A DNA stretch of 45,993 nucleotides from an uncultured Lachnospiraceae bacterium (GTDB lineage: Bacteria > Bacillota > Clostridia > Lachnospirales > Lachnospiraceae). A program made the position numbers and the translations under genes. Below are positions 1 to 7,661 of this stretch, piece after piece. Position 1 is the stretch's first letter, and every line of letters begins with the position of its first letter. The notes under the pieces were generated by a model that was given only the letters and a program-made list of their open reading frames with translations, was not told where the DNA came from and searched no databases. The stretch spans positions 1 to 45,993 of the forward strand of contig CAJKWK010000017.1 of assembly GCA_905203555.1 (NCBI GenBank), read 5' to 3'.

Positions 1-2
1 TT

Positions 3-87
3 GCGGAAGTGTCGGAACTGGCAGACGAGCAAGACTAAGGATCTTGTAAGCATTGCGCTTGTGTGGGTTCAAGTCCCATCTTCCGCA
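3..87 (+). tRNA. tRNA-Leu (anticodon AAG)
   Basis: The 7-bp acceptor stem GCGGAAG/CTTCCGC closes an 85-nt cloverleaf with an A discriminator. The anticodon stem CAAGA/TCTTG encloses the loop CTAAGGA, giving anticodon AAG (reads CUU, probably through inosine). The long variable arm is typical of class II tRNA-Leu, and the T-loop TTCAAGT is present. CCA is not encoded. The gene is complete within the window. Confidence 0.93.
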
Positions 88-98
88 TTATTTCATTT

Positions 99-131
99 AG
101 TGGAACTTCTTTTGGAGGTTCCACTTTTTTT
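99..131 (+). terminator. Intrinsic terminator after tRNA-Leu
   Basis: The arms AGTGGAAC (99-106) and GTTCCACT (118-125) form a stem followed by a run of T, about 12 nt after the tRNA 3' end. Confidence 0.85.
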
Positions 132-194
132 GTATGCATTTCCAGGAAACTGTATAATTTTCCCCGGCAAGCATTTACAACTTTATTACTATAA

Positions 195-226
195 TAAAAA
201 TCCCCGGAAGATACTCTCCCGGGGAT
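195..226 (-). terminator. Intrinsic terminator of infC-rpmI-rplT
   Basis: Read on the minus strand, ATCCCCGG pairs with CCGGGGAT across a short loop and is followed by TTTTTATT. It lies about 20 nt beyond the rplT stop codon and ends the operon. Confidence 0.85.
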
Positions 227-247
227 AACTTGTCCTTTTTATCTGAA

Positions 248-604
248 TTAAGCAAGTTTTGCTTTTGCAACTTCAACTAATGTTGCAAAACCTTCTTTAT
301 CACTTACTGCAAGCTCTGCAAGCATTTTTCTGTTCATGTCTACACCTGCAAGTTTTAATCCATGCATAAATGTGCTGTAAGACATTCCGTTCATTCTTGC
401 TGCAGCATTAATACGAGCGATCCAAAGCTGTCTCATCTGACGTTTGCGCTCTTTTCTTCCTGCGTATGCAGAAGTCAGTGCACGCATTACAGACTGTTTT
501 GCAACTCTGTACTGTTTAGAACGTGCTCCTCTGTATCCTTTTGCTAATTTCAGTGTTCTATTATGTTTCTTTCTTGCGTTCATTCCGCCTTTAATTCTTG
601 CCAT
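248..604 (-). CDS. rplT: 50S ribosomal protein L20
   Basis: This 118-residue protein has the standard length and sequence of bacterial L20. The basic N-terminal extension (MARIKGGMNARKKHNRTLKL) threads into 23S rRNA during early 50S assembly, and the globular C-terminal half ends with the usual VEVAKAKL-type tail. It is the last gene of the infC-rpmI-rplT operon, 29 nt after rpmI, with an AGGAGG site before its ATG. In Firmicutes, L20 is known to bind the leader of this operon and cause premature termination; a matching leader is seen at 1440-1585. Nothing in the protein looks abnormal. Confidence 0.98.
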   Translation of the reverse strand: MARIKGGMNARKKHNRTLKLAKGYRGARSKQYRVAKQSVMRALTSAYAGRKERKRQMRQLWIARINAAARMNGMSYSTFMHGLKLAGVDMNRKMLAELAVSDKEGFATLVEVAKAKLA

Positions 605-633
605 TTCAAGCTCCTCCTTCTCTTAACCGATTC

Positions 634-831
634 TTACAGATATGGTAATACCTTTTTCATGTTCTTTACATTTGTTGCATCTGCAATTGTAGACTTTCTA
701 AGATTTCTTTTTCTCTTAGTTGTCTTTTTTGTTAAGATATGGCTCTTATAAGCTTTATTTCTTTTCAGCTTTCCTGTACCTGTTGCTTTGAAGCGCTTTG
801 CTGCCGCTCTATTTGTTTTAATTTTTGGCAT
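634..831 (-). CDS. rpmI: 50S ribosomal protein L35
   Basis: This is a 65-residue, strongly basic protein with the L35 signature: an N-terminal MPKIKTNRAAAKRFKATGTG followed by a lysine-rich stretch (TKKTTKRKRNLRK). Length and order match the conserved infC-rpmI-rplT operon. The start is well supported by AAAGGAGG just upstream. It is a small structural protein of the large ribosomal subunit, produced together with IF3 and L20 from one leader-controlled transcript. Confidence 0.98.
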   Translation of the reverse strand: MPKIKTNRAAAKRFKATGTGKLKRNKAYKSHILTKKTTKRKRNLRKSTIADATNVKNMKKVLPYL

Positions 832-888
832 GATAATTTCCTCCTTTAATGTGCTTATGCCTTGCAGACAATCGCCTGCAAAATATTT

Positions 889-1395
889 TTAACGTTTTAC
901 AGTTAAAACCATGCTCATATTCCGACCTTCTAATTTTGCCGGTTTTTCTACAGATGCAACATCTTCCAGCTGTTTTGCAAAATCATCCAAAATATGTTTG
1001 CTCTGCTGAACATGTGCCATCTCTCTTCCCCGGAAACGCAGTGTGACTTTGACTTTATTTCCTTTTGCAATGAACTTCTTCGCATTGTTCATCTTGGTAT
1101 TTAAGTCGTTGGTATCGATGTTCGGCGATAAACGTACTTCCTTCACTTCAACAGTCTTCTGCTTTTTCTTTGCTTCCTTTTCTTTTCTTGTCAGCTCATA
1201 TTTATACTTACCATAATCAATGATTTTGCATACCGGCGGTTTTGCTGTCGGTGCAATCTTCACCAAATCAAGTTCTGCTTCTTGAGCCAGCTTGTAAGCA
1301 TCTCTTGCTGACATAATTCCCAACTGTTCACCATTTTCGCTGATCAGACGTACTTCTCTGTCTCTGATCTGTTCGTTAATCATTAAATCGCTAAT
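889..1395 (-). CDS. infC: Translation initiation factor IF-3, probable ATT start
   Basis: IF3 binds the 30S subunit, blocks premature 50S joining and proofreads the start codon and initiator tRNA. The protein has the N-terminal domain (INEQIRDREVRLI), a lysine-rich linker (EKEAKKKQK) and the C-terminal domain (RFRGREMAHVQQSK). The first in-frame ATG is at 1383, but the only good ribosome binding site, GGAGG at 1405-1409, sits 21 nt from it. An in-frame ATT codon at 1393-1395 is 9 nt from GGAGG, so translation probably starts there and adds Met-Ser-Asp-Leu, for 168 residues. A rare AUU-type start is a known feature of infC and lets IF3 repress its own synthesis. First gene of infC-rpmI-rplT. 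Confidence 0.95.
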   Translation of the reverse strand: MSDLMINEQIRDREVRLISENGEQLGIMSARDAYKLAQEAELDLVKIAPTAKPPVCKIIDYGKYKYELTRKEKEAKKKQKTVEVKEVRLSPNIDTNDLNTKMNNAKKFIAKGNKVKVTLRFRGREMAHVQQSKHILDDFAKQLEDVASVEKPAKLEGRNMSMVLTVKR

Positions 1396-1439
1396 TGTCG
1401 TATACCTCCGTCATTGATTTTCCCTTGGCTTTGCCTCTT

Positions 1440-1585
1440 CATGACACAAAAAAATCGAGTGTTACATCCACTCGATACTCTCTGCACATATACTGCTCAC
1501 AGCTTTATGTGATTCAATATCAACCGTAGTCACCCGATCGTGCTGCGGTGAGAGTGGATACTCTGCTTCCTTTTTGCCTCACGCA
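1440..1585 (-). ncRNA. L20-type attenuator leader of infC operon
   Basis: On the minus strand the leader ends in a terminator: TCGAGTG pairs with CACTCGA around GATGTAA and is followed by seven T (1448-1475). An upstream leader segment at 1552-1559 (minus strand ATCCACTC) is exactly complementary to the terminator's ascending arm region (GAGTGGAT, 1466-1473), so a competing antiterminator pairing is possible. Its position before infC matches the L20 leader of Firmicutes, in which L20 promotes termination. I infer family membership from position and the switchable pairing; no covariance model was run. Confidence 0.75.
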
Positions 1586-1591
1586 AAACAT

Positions 1592-1620
1592 AATGTACCA
1601 TACATCTCTCACTGTGTCAA
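1592..1620 (-). promoter_or_regulatory. SigA promoter of infC-rpmI-rplT
   Basis: Minus strand TTGACA (1615-1620), a 17-nt spacer and TACATT (1592-1597) lie just upstream of the attenuator leader. Confidence 0.8.
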
Positions 1621-1790
1621 TACGATTTTATATTTTTTTAAAACTTTTTATCTTTTCTTTCTTTATTAATAAATCTATGATATAATAATCGCACTGTCGA
1701 GTCACTTTATCAACTTACAGTGTTGTATTTGTACAGTGACTTTGTGTTTTTCTTGTTATCACTATATTAATACAGAAAGGATTTGTCTTT

Positions 1791-3125
1791 ATGAAGAATA
1801 AGATACACCAAATAAACACAAATGACAAGTTCAAAAATCAATGGGGATTTATAATCGCCTGCATTGGCAGTTCTGTCGGAATGGCGAATATATGGCTGTT
1901 TCCCTATCGGATCGGCGAATTTGGAGGTTCTGCCTTTCTCATTCCGTATCTCCTCTTTGTTCTTTTAATTGGATTTACCGGTGTGATTGGCGAAATGGCG
2001 TTTGGACGCGCCATGCAAACCGGACCTCTGGGAGCTTTTACAAAAGCATTTGAACAACGTGGATTAAAGCGTCTCGGAGAATTGATCGGACTGATTCCTG
2101 TAATCGGTTCTCTTGGAATCGCCATTGGATACAGTGTTGTTGTAGGATGGATCATCCGTTATTTCTGGGCATCTATCTCAGGAAGTATTTTAACTGTCTC
2201 TGATTCCGGAGCCGAATTCGGTTCCCTTGCTCAAAATTTCGGAAGTATTCCATGGCATCTGATCGGACTGTTTCTCGTACTGCTTTGTATGTCTCTTGGG
2301 ATTTCCGGAGGAATCGAAAAAATCAATAAAGTATTAATGCCTGCCTTTTTTATCTTATTTATCGTACTGGCAGTTCAGGTTGCAACCCTTCCCGGTTCTT
2401 CGGAAGGCTATCAATACTTATTCCGTCCGGACTGGAGCGCGATGCGCAATCCAAAAACCTGGGTTTATGCAATGGGACAGGCATTTTTCTCCCTCTCTCT
2501 TGCAGGCAGCGGAACGGTTGTATATGGAAGTTATTTAAATAAGGATGTAAACTTAATTTCCAGCGCCGGTAATGTTGCATTATTTGACACACTTGCCGCT
2601 ATACTCGCAGGAATTGTCATTATTCCTGCTGTATTCGCATATCAGATGGAACCTAATTCCGGACCGGGATTGTTATTTATCACAATTCCAAATGTAATCC
2701 AAAGTCTTCCATTTGGAAGGATTTTTGCAATTGTTTTCTTCCTGGCAGTTCTTTTTGCCGGAGTTACATCACTGATGAATCTGTTGGAAAGCCCTGTCGA
2801 AGCTTTACAGACACGTTTTGGTCTTTCCAGAAATTTATCATTAGTTTTAATCGGAATCATTACTGCAGGTGTAGGAATTTTTGTAGAGGGAGATCTGCTC
2901 AGTCCATGGATGGATACCATCTCTATTTACGTAATTCCTCTCGGCGCACTTTTGGCCGGAATCACCATGTTCTGGATCTGTAAAAAAGGCTTTGCCCGCA
3001 ATGCAATCCAGGAGGGACGTAAAAAAACAATTGGAAAATGGTTAGAACCTATGACAAAATATGTTTTCTGTGGTGTTGCGATTCTTGTTTACATACTTGG
3101 TATCTTTTATGGTGGAATCGGCTGA
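1791..3125 (+). CDS. NSS-family sodium symporter with altered gate
   Basis: This 444-residue membrane protein is a member of the neurotransmitter:sodium symporter (NSS/SNF) family, which couples Na+ entry to uptake of amino acids or related amines through a LeuT fold. It has about 11 hydrophobic segments and the family's unwound TM1 motif, here GMANIWLFPYR. The residue matching LeuT Arg30 is Leu36 and the one matching LeuT Asp404 is Ser378, so both halves of the extracellular gate salt bridge are missing. The usual GLGN also reads GMAN. The start has AAAGGA 9 nt upstream. A second NSS gene follows after 103 nt in the same direction. Substrate is unknown; the changes suggest a divergent substrate or gating behaviour. 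Confidence 0.92.
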   Translation: MKNKIHQINTNDKFKNQWGFIIACIGSSVGMANIWLFPYRIGEFGGSAFLIPYLLFVLLIGFTGVIGEMAFGRAMQTGPLGAFTKAFEQRGLKRLGELIGLIPVIGSLGIAIGYSVVVGWIIRYFWASISGSILTVSDSGAEFGSLAQNFGSIPWHLIGLFLVLLCMSLGISGGIEKINKVLMPAFFILFIVLAVQVATLPGSSEGYQYLFRPDWSAMRNPKTWVYAMGQAFFSLSLAGSGTVVYGSYLNKDVNLISSAGNVALFDTLAAILAGIVIIPAVFAYQMEPNSGPGLLFITIPNVIQSLPFGRIFAIVFFLAVLFAGVTSLMNLLESPVEALQTRFGLSRNLSLVLIGIITAGVGIFVEGDLLSPWMDTISIYVIPLGALLAGITMFWICKKGFARNAIQEGRKKTIGKWLEPMTKYVFCGVAILVYILGIFYGGIG

Positions 3126-3228
3126 TCCCAGATAATACAGAATGCATAACAAATTTACGCCCATTGACATTCTGTTCTAGATATTCTTTTTAATATTAAC
3201 AAATTATAACAATGGAGGTTTTTTACTT

Positions 3229-4587
3229 ATGACAAACAAAAGAAGTAATTTCACAAGCAAAATCGGCTTCATACTCGCCGCTGCCGGTTCTGCAGTCGGG
3301 CTTGGAAACATCTGGCGTTTCCCATATCTTGTAGCACAATACGGAGGAGGTACTTTCCTGCTCTGTTACTTAATTCTGGCAGTCACGTTTGGATTTGCTC
3401 TCATGGTTGCGGAAATCGCCCTCGGACGTAAAACACGACTGAGCGCAATCGGCGCTTTTCCGGCTTTAAATAAAAAGTTCGGATTCGTCGGTGTTCTTGC
3501 ATCTTTGGTACCTATTCTCATTCTTCCGTATTACTCTGTAATCGGCGGATGGGTAATTAAATATTTCACTGTCTTTATTTCCGGACAGGCTTCTGCCGCA
3601 GCGCAGGACAATTATTTTCCGAGTTTCATTGCCAAAACAGGAGAACCCATTTTCTGGTTTGCGCTCTTCGTTACAATTACCGCAGTGGTTGTTATTCTTG
3701 GAGTAGAAAAAGGAATCGAAACTGTAAGTAAATTTATGATGCCTGTACTTGTTGTATTAACCGTAGGAATTTCCATCTATGTATTGACGATCGATGGCGC
3801 ATGGGAAGGTGTAAAATATTATATCCAGCCACATATGTCTGATTTCTCATTAAAAACTTTATTGGCCGCAATGGGACAGCTTTTTTATTCCATGTCTCTG
3901 GCAATGGGTATCATGATCACCTACGGATCTTATATGAAAAAATCAACAAATCTGGAGCATTCTGTCCGCCAGATTGAAATATTTGATACTGCAATTGCTT
4001 TTTTTGCGGGTCTGATGATCGTTCCTGCTGTATTTGCATTTTCCGGCGGTGACACCTCAAAATTAAACGCCGGTCCGGGACTGATGTTTATTACTTTACC
4101 GAAGGTCTTCGACAGTATGCCACTTGGCACTTTGCTTGGTACGGTCTTCTTCGTCCTGGTATTTCTTGCCGCAGTTACATCTTCCATTTCACTGATGGAA
4201 ACTATTGTCTCCATCCTGATGGACCGTTTCCACTGGTCAAGAAAACCTACCAGTATTCTTGTGTTTGTATACTTATTATTAATGGGAATTCCTTCTTCAC
4301 TTGGCTTTGGAATCTGGGATTTCATAAAACCACTTGGCATGTCTATTCTGGATGCATTTGATTTTATCAGCAACAGCATCTTGATGCCTATTGTTGCCTT
4401 ACTCACTTGTTTCTTCGTAGGTTTTGTTATCAAACCAAAGACCATCATCGAAGAGGCCGAATCAGAAGGAGCAACATTCAAAGCAAAAAAACTTTTTACA
4501 GTTGTAATCAAATGGATAGCCCCTATTATTTTAGTTGCGATCTTAATCAGTTCCGTACTGAGCGCTATGGGCTTATATGTTCTTTAA
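3229..4587 (+). CDS. NSS-family sodium-dependent transporter
   Basis: This 452-residue LeuT-fold transporter is the canonical member of the tandem pair. TM1 carries GLGNIWRFPY with Arg30 at the LeuT Arg30 position, and TM10 carries LDAFDF with Asp378 at the LeuT Asp404 position, so the extracellular gate pair is intact. About 11-12 membrane segments are visible. TGGAGG precedes the ATG. It is 103 nt downstream of the divergent paralogue, with TTGACA at 3165-3170 in between but no convincing -10, so co-transcription is possible. Bacterial relatives carry amino acids such as Leu, Trp or Tyr; the substrate cannot be read from the sequence. A terminator follows at 4605. Confidence 0.95.
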   Translation: MTNKRSNFTSKIGFILAAAGSAVGLGNIWRFPYLVAQYGGGTFLLCYLILAVTFGFALMVAEIALGRKTRLSAIGAFPALNKKFGFVGVLASLVPILILPYYSVIGGWVIKYFTVFISGQASAAAQDNYFPSFIAKTGEPIFWFALFVTITAVVVILGVEKGIETVSKFMMPVLVVLTVGISIYVLTIDGAWEGVKYYIQPHMSDFSLKTLLAAMGQLFYSMSLAMGIMITYGSYMKKSTNLEHSVRQIEIFDTAIAFFAGLMIVPAVFAFSGGDTSKLNAGPGLMFITLPKVFDSMPLGTLLGTVFFVLVFLAAVTSSISLMETIVSILMDRFHWSRKPTSILVFVYLLLMGIPSSLGFGIWDFIKPLGMSILDAFDFISNSILMPIVALLTCFFVGFVIKPKTIIEEAESEGATFKAKKLFTVVIKWIAPIILVAILISSVLSAMGLYVL

Positions 4588-4604
4588 TTCAACCTCTTAA
4601 CTTC

Positions 4605-4642
4605 AAATGCCGAGGAGCATCTAACTCCCCGGCATTTTTATT
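4605..4642 (+). terminator. Intrinsic terminator after the NSS pair
   Basis: AAATGCCG and CGGCATTT form a GC-rich stem with a TTTTTATTT tail, 18 nt after the transporter stop. It separates this plus-strand unit from the convergent degV-family gene. Confidence 0.85.
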
Positions 4643-4684
4643 TCACTCATCTTATTATTTTGATTATTCAGTTTCTCTTTTATC

Positions 4685-5548
4685 TTATCGTTCATTTCCC
4701 ATTACAAACACAGCTACAACTCCCGGTCCGGTATGGCTTCCGATTACTGTTCCGATATTATTGATCAGTACTTCCTCTATTCCAAGTTTTTCGCGAACCA
4801 GTTTTGCAACATATTCTGCATCTTCTACACAATCTCCATGCGTAATCATAGCGAGATCATTCTCCCATCCTTGAATCTGCTTTGCTGCCATATCTACAAT
4901 TTTATTCAGAGCCTTCTTTCGACCTCTTTCTTTTCCGATCACTTGCAGACATCCCTCTTGATTCATATGAATAATTGGTTTGATCTGTACCATTGTTCCC
5001 AATACTGCCGCTGTCTTAGATACACGACCTCCACGATGCAAATGATTCAAATCATCCACCGTTACATTATGACAAATATGAAGTTTATTTTCTTCCACCC
5101 ATTTTGCTGTTTCATCAATTGTCTTACCGGATGCCTGTTGTTTTAATGCATAATAAAGCAGCAGCCCTTCCCCTAAGCATGCACAAAGTGTGTCGATAAT
5201 ATATACTTTTGCATCCGGATATTCTTCTTTTAACTCTTCTGCCGCTATACCCATACTATTACACGTTCCACTCAATCCTGAAGAAAAAGCCAGATGCAGT
5301 ACATCCTTCCCTTCCTTTAAATATGGTTCCAGATATTCTCGCGCCTCTTCCGGATTAATCTGAGAAGTTGTTGCCATCTTGCCTTCCCGCAGTTTCGCAA
5401 AAAATTCCTTTGAACTCAACCCTTCCATATCGGTATAAGTCTCCCCATCAATCGTATATTTTAATGGGATCACCGGAACATTTCGCTCTATAAGCCATTC
5501 TTTCGGCAAATCTACTGTACTGTTTACTGTAATGATATAGTCTCTCAT
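4685..5548 (-). CDS. DegV family protein
   Basis: This 287-residue protein matches the DegV/FakB fold. The N-terminal domain contains the conserved TTSQINPEE and SSGLSGTCNS segments that contact the lipid carboxyl group, and the C-terminal domain contains the LHRGGRVSKT motif. DegV proteins bind a long-chain fatty acid; the FakB members present it to the kinase FakA to make acyl phosphate for phospholipid synthesis. No fakA is visible here, so the specific role is open. The start has GTGGAGG upstream. It is a single gene between the convergent NSS pair and the germination gene. Confidence 0.93.
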   Translation of the reverse strand: MRDYIITVNSTVDLPKEWLIERNVPVIPLKYTIDGETYTDMEGLSSKEFFAKLREGKMATTSQINPEEAREYLEPYLKEGKDVLHLAFSSGLSGTCNSMGIAAEELKEEYPDAKVYIIDTLCACLGEGLLLYYALKQQASGKTIDETAKWVEENKLHICHNVTVDDLNHLHRGGRVSKTAAVLGTMVQIKPIIHMNQEGCLQVIGKERGRKKALNKIVDMAAKQIQGWENDLAMITHGDCVEDAEYVAKLVREKLGIEEVLINNIGTVIGSHTGPGVVAVFVMGNER

Positions 5549-5660
5549 ATTCTATCCTCCACACTCTTATGTGCAATTAACGATTACTGACTTATCATAT
5601 CACTTTTTTTCCAATTTCGCAAAATTTTTCTGCTATAGATCCGACCTCAGAAATCCTTTC

Positions 5661-7028
5661 TCAGTTCAATTTTATATTTAAATAATTTCTTCCGGACAGT
5701 GTTTTATTAAATACAAGAAAGCATAGAACCAGTATACAACCTGCCAAAAAACCAACTCCATTGAAACAAGCAGTCAGAATCAAAAGCATAAGGCGCATAA
5801 ATTTCAATGCATAACCCAATTCAAAATTGGGCTGTGTATAATTCGCTACTGCCACAAATGCCATCCCCAGCATAATTTCGCTGTTAAACCATCCTGACGA
5901 TACCGAAAACTCTCCCATGACCAGACCGGCGATCACACTTAACGGCGTACTAAGCATACTAGGCGTATTCAACGCCGCCAAACGCAATCCATCAATAGCC
6001 AATTCCAATATCAAAAATTGATAAATCAACGGAACATAAACCGGCTCCTGTACAATTGTAAATTGAAACATTTCCGGGAGCCAGTCTAAATTCTGCATGA
6101 ATAACAAATAAACCGGCGTTAAAAATACAGTTCCTATTGTTATCAATGCTCTGGAAAATTTCAAATATACACCCGTAATAGTCGGAAAATAATAATCATT
6201 TGCTTCTTCGACCATATCTAAAATAGAGGTCGGTAAAATCATAGCTGACGGAGAATTGTCAACCAAAATCACTACTTTTCCTTCTAACAAACAGGCTGCC
6301 GCTGTATCCGGTCTTTCTGTAAATTTAAATTTGGGAAATGGGTTAAACCACTTTCTTTTAAATAGCGCATCCGCAAGACTTTGTTGATTCATGCGCAAAT
6401 CATCAATCTCCAAAGCATCTATACGCCCCATCAAATTTTTTAACAACGCCTGATCTACACGATCTTTCATATAACAGATTGCAATATCTGTTCTGGAAGT
6501 CTGCCCAGCTTCTGTCATTTCCATTACAAGATGCGGATCCCTGATTCTTCTGCGGAGCAATGCTGTATTAAAGACAATAGTTTCTACAAACCCGTCTCTG
6601 GATCCTCTGAGAGATTTATCTTTATCCGGTTCATCTACACTACGCGCCGGATATGTTCGGCAATCAATCGCAATACATACCTCATATCCACTGATAAACA
6701 GGCAGGTCACTCCAGAAAGTACATTTCGCAACACTTCGTCAAAATTCTGTAACACATCCACTTCTACATACGGTACGTATCTTCGGGTAAATGTTGTTGC
6801 ATCATCCGGCATGTCCTCTTCCTTCACTCCAAAAAAAGAATCCATGATTTTCAGCATGGATTCATCTTTCGTAAAACCGTCTATAAAATAAAATGTTGCA
6901 TTTCTTCCACCAATTTCCATATCACGACGTATGATATCAAAACTTTCTTTTACCGGAAGAGTCTCTTCCATATATGCAATATTCTTGTCAAACGACGGAC
7001 CTATCTTTTTTTCATTTTTCTTAATCAT
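5661..7028 (-). CDS. GerA-type spore germination protein, SpoVAF-like
   Basis: This 455-residue protein has the GerA A-subunit architecture: a soluble N-terminal half (about 1-285) with the conserved LRRRIRDPHLVMEMTEAG and RTDIAICYM segments and the VILVDNSPSAMILPTSI stretch, then about five membrane helices to the C-terminus. Its opening ETLPVKESFDIIRRDMEIGG resembles SpoVAF, the A-subunit homologue of the spoVA group, more than the nutrient-receptor GerAA proteins. It would act in the inner spore membrane during germination. No spoVAC/D/E genes and no B or C receptor subunits are adjacent, so it is an orphan. AAAGGA precedes the ATG. Assignment to SpoVAF rather than another GerAA paralogue is an inference. 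Confidence 0.88.
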   Translation of the reverse strand: MIKKNEKKIGPSFDKNIAYMEETLPVKESFDIIRRDMEIGGRNATFYFIDGFTKDESMLKIMDSFFGVKEEDMPDDATTFTRRYVPYVEVDVLQNFDEVLRNVLSGVTCLFISGYEVCIAIDCRTYPARSVDEPDKDKSLRGSRDGFVETIVFNTALLRRRIRDPHLVMEMTEAGQTSRTDIAICYMKDRVDQALLKNLMGRIDALEIDDLRMNQQSLADALFKRKWFNPFPKFKFTERPDTAAACLLEGKVVILVDNSPSAMILPTSILDMVEEANDYYFPTITGVYLKFSRALITIGTVFLTPVYLLFMQNLDWLPEMFQFTIVQEPVYVPLIYQFLILELAIDGLRLAALNTPSMLSTPLSVIAGLVMGEFSVSSGWFNSEIMLGMAFVAVANYTQPNFELGYALKFMRLMLLILTACFNGVGFLAGCILVLCFLVFNKTLSGRNYLNIKLN

Positions 7029-7140
7029 AGGGGTGAATCCTTTCTTATAAATCCATTTTCATACAAGAATAGTCTTCCCCATTTTCATAAAATCATTCTA
7101 ATTCATTTTGTTACCAGGCAATATTTCAATCATCCAAGTA

Positions 7141-7659
7141 TTACACGCTTTTTGTCGTACTTCCAAAACCTCCGTTTCTCACTTCAGTTACATCGTCATC
7201 TACTGTGATTCCATATTCAACAAAAATTCCCTGCATAAATCCTTCACCAGCTTTGATTTCAACTACCTTCTTTTCATTGCTGTCATTTGTAATCTTAGCA
7301 AATATATGCCCCTCATTATCAGAATAAAAATAATCGCTATCTATAATTCCAACCGTATTATTCAACTGCAGCCGATACTTAAATCCAAGCCCACTTCGCG
7401 GATAACACTTCAGAACCCAGCCATGCTCCATTTCCACTCTGATTCCCGTTGGTATTTTCATTGTTTCTCCCGGGCTTAACACAACATCTTTCGGCGCATA
7501 AAAATCATATCCTGCGGATCCGGCTGTCGCCCGTTTCGGTAATTTTATATTTTCATAAATTTTTTCTACCTGTTCAATTCCTTCTTTTCCAAACGTATCC
7601 GCCCAGTCTTGCTGGAATTGCCGGATACTCACTTTATGAAATTTTGCAATTCTTTGCAT
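7141..7659 (-). CDS. dut: dUTP diphosphatase (dUTPase), trimeric type
   Basis: It hydrolyses dUTP to dUMP and pyrophosphate, keeping uracil out of DNA and supplying dTMP synthesis. The trimeric dUTPase motifs are visible in order: motif 1 (AGSAGYDFYAP), motif 2 (PRSGLGFK), motif 3 (GIIDSDYF, carrying the catalytic Asp), motif 4 (GEGFMQGIF) and the phosphate-clamping C-terminal motif 5 (GGFGSTT). At 172 residues it has about 35 extra N-terminal residues compared with the usual 140-150. It starts 2 nt after the diguanylate cyclase stop, so the two are surely co-transcribed and possibly belong to the SOS-controlled array upstream. Confidence 0.95.
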   Translation of the reverse strand: MQRIAKFHKVSIRQFQQDWADTFGKEGIEQVEKIYENIKLPKRATAGSAGYDFYAPKDVVLSPGETMKIPTGIRVEMEHGWVLKCYPRSGLGFKYRLQLNNTVGIIDSDYFYSDNEGHIFAKITNDSNEKKVVEIKAGEGFMQGIFVEYGITVDDDVTEVRNGGFGSTTKSV

Positions 7660-7661
7660 TT

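Noticed and set aside
1..228. Plus-strand open frame of 75 codons at the window start
   Set aside because: It runs through the tRNA-Leu gene and its terminator.
1698..1742. Inverted AGTCACT/AGTGACT before the first NSS gene, considered as a riboswitch or operator
   Set aside because: Arms are only 7 bp with a loop of about 30 nt, no known riboswitch core or terminator accompanies it, and the region is AT-rich.
3930..4511. Minus-strand open frame of 193 codons
   Set aside because: Antisense to the canonical NSS gene, which shows full family conservation.
7029..7140. Possible SigG promoter before the germination gene
   Set aside because: Sequences resembling TGAAAA and TATGAA exist, but neither matches the expected -35/-10 pair at the right spacing.
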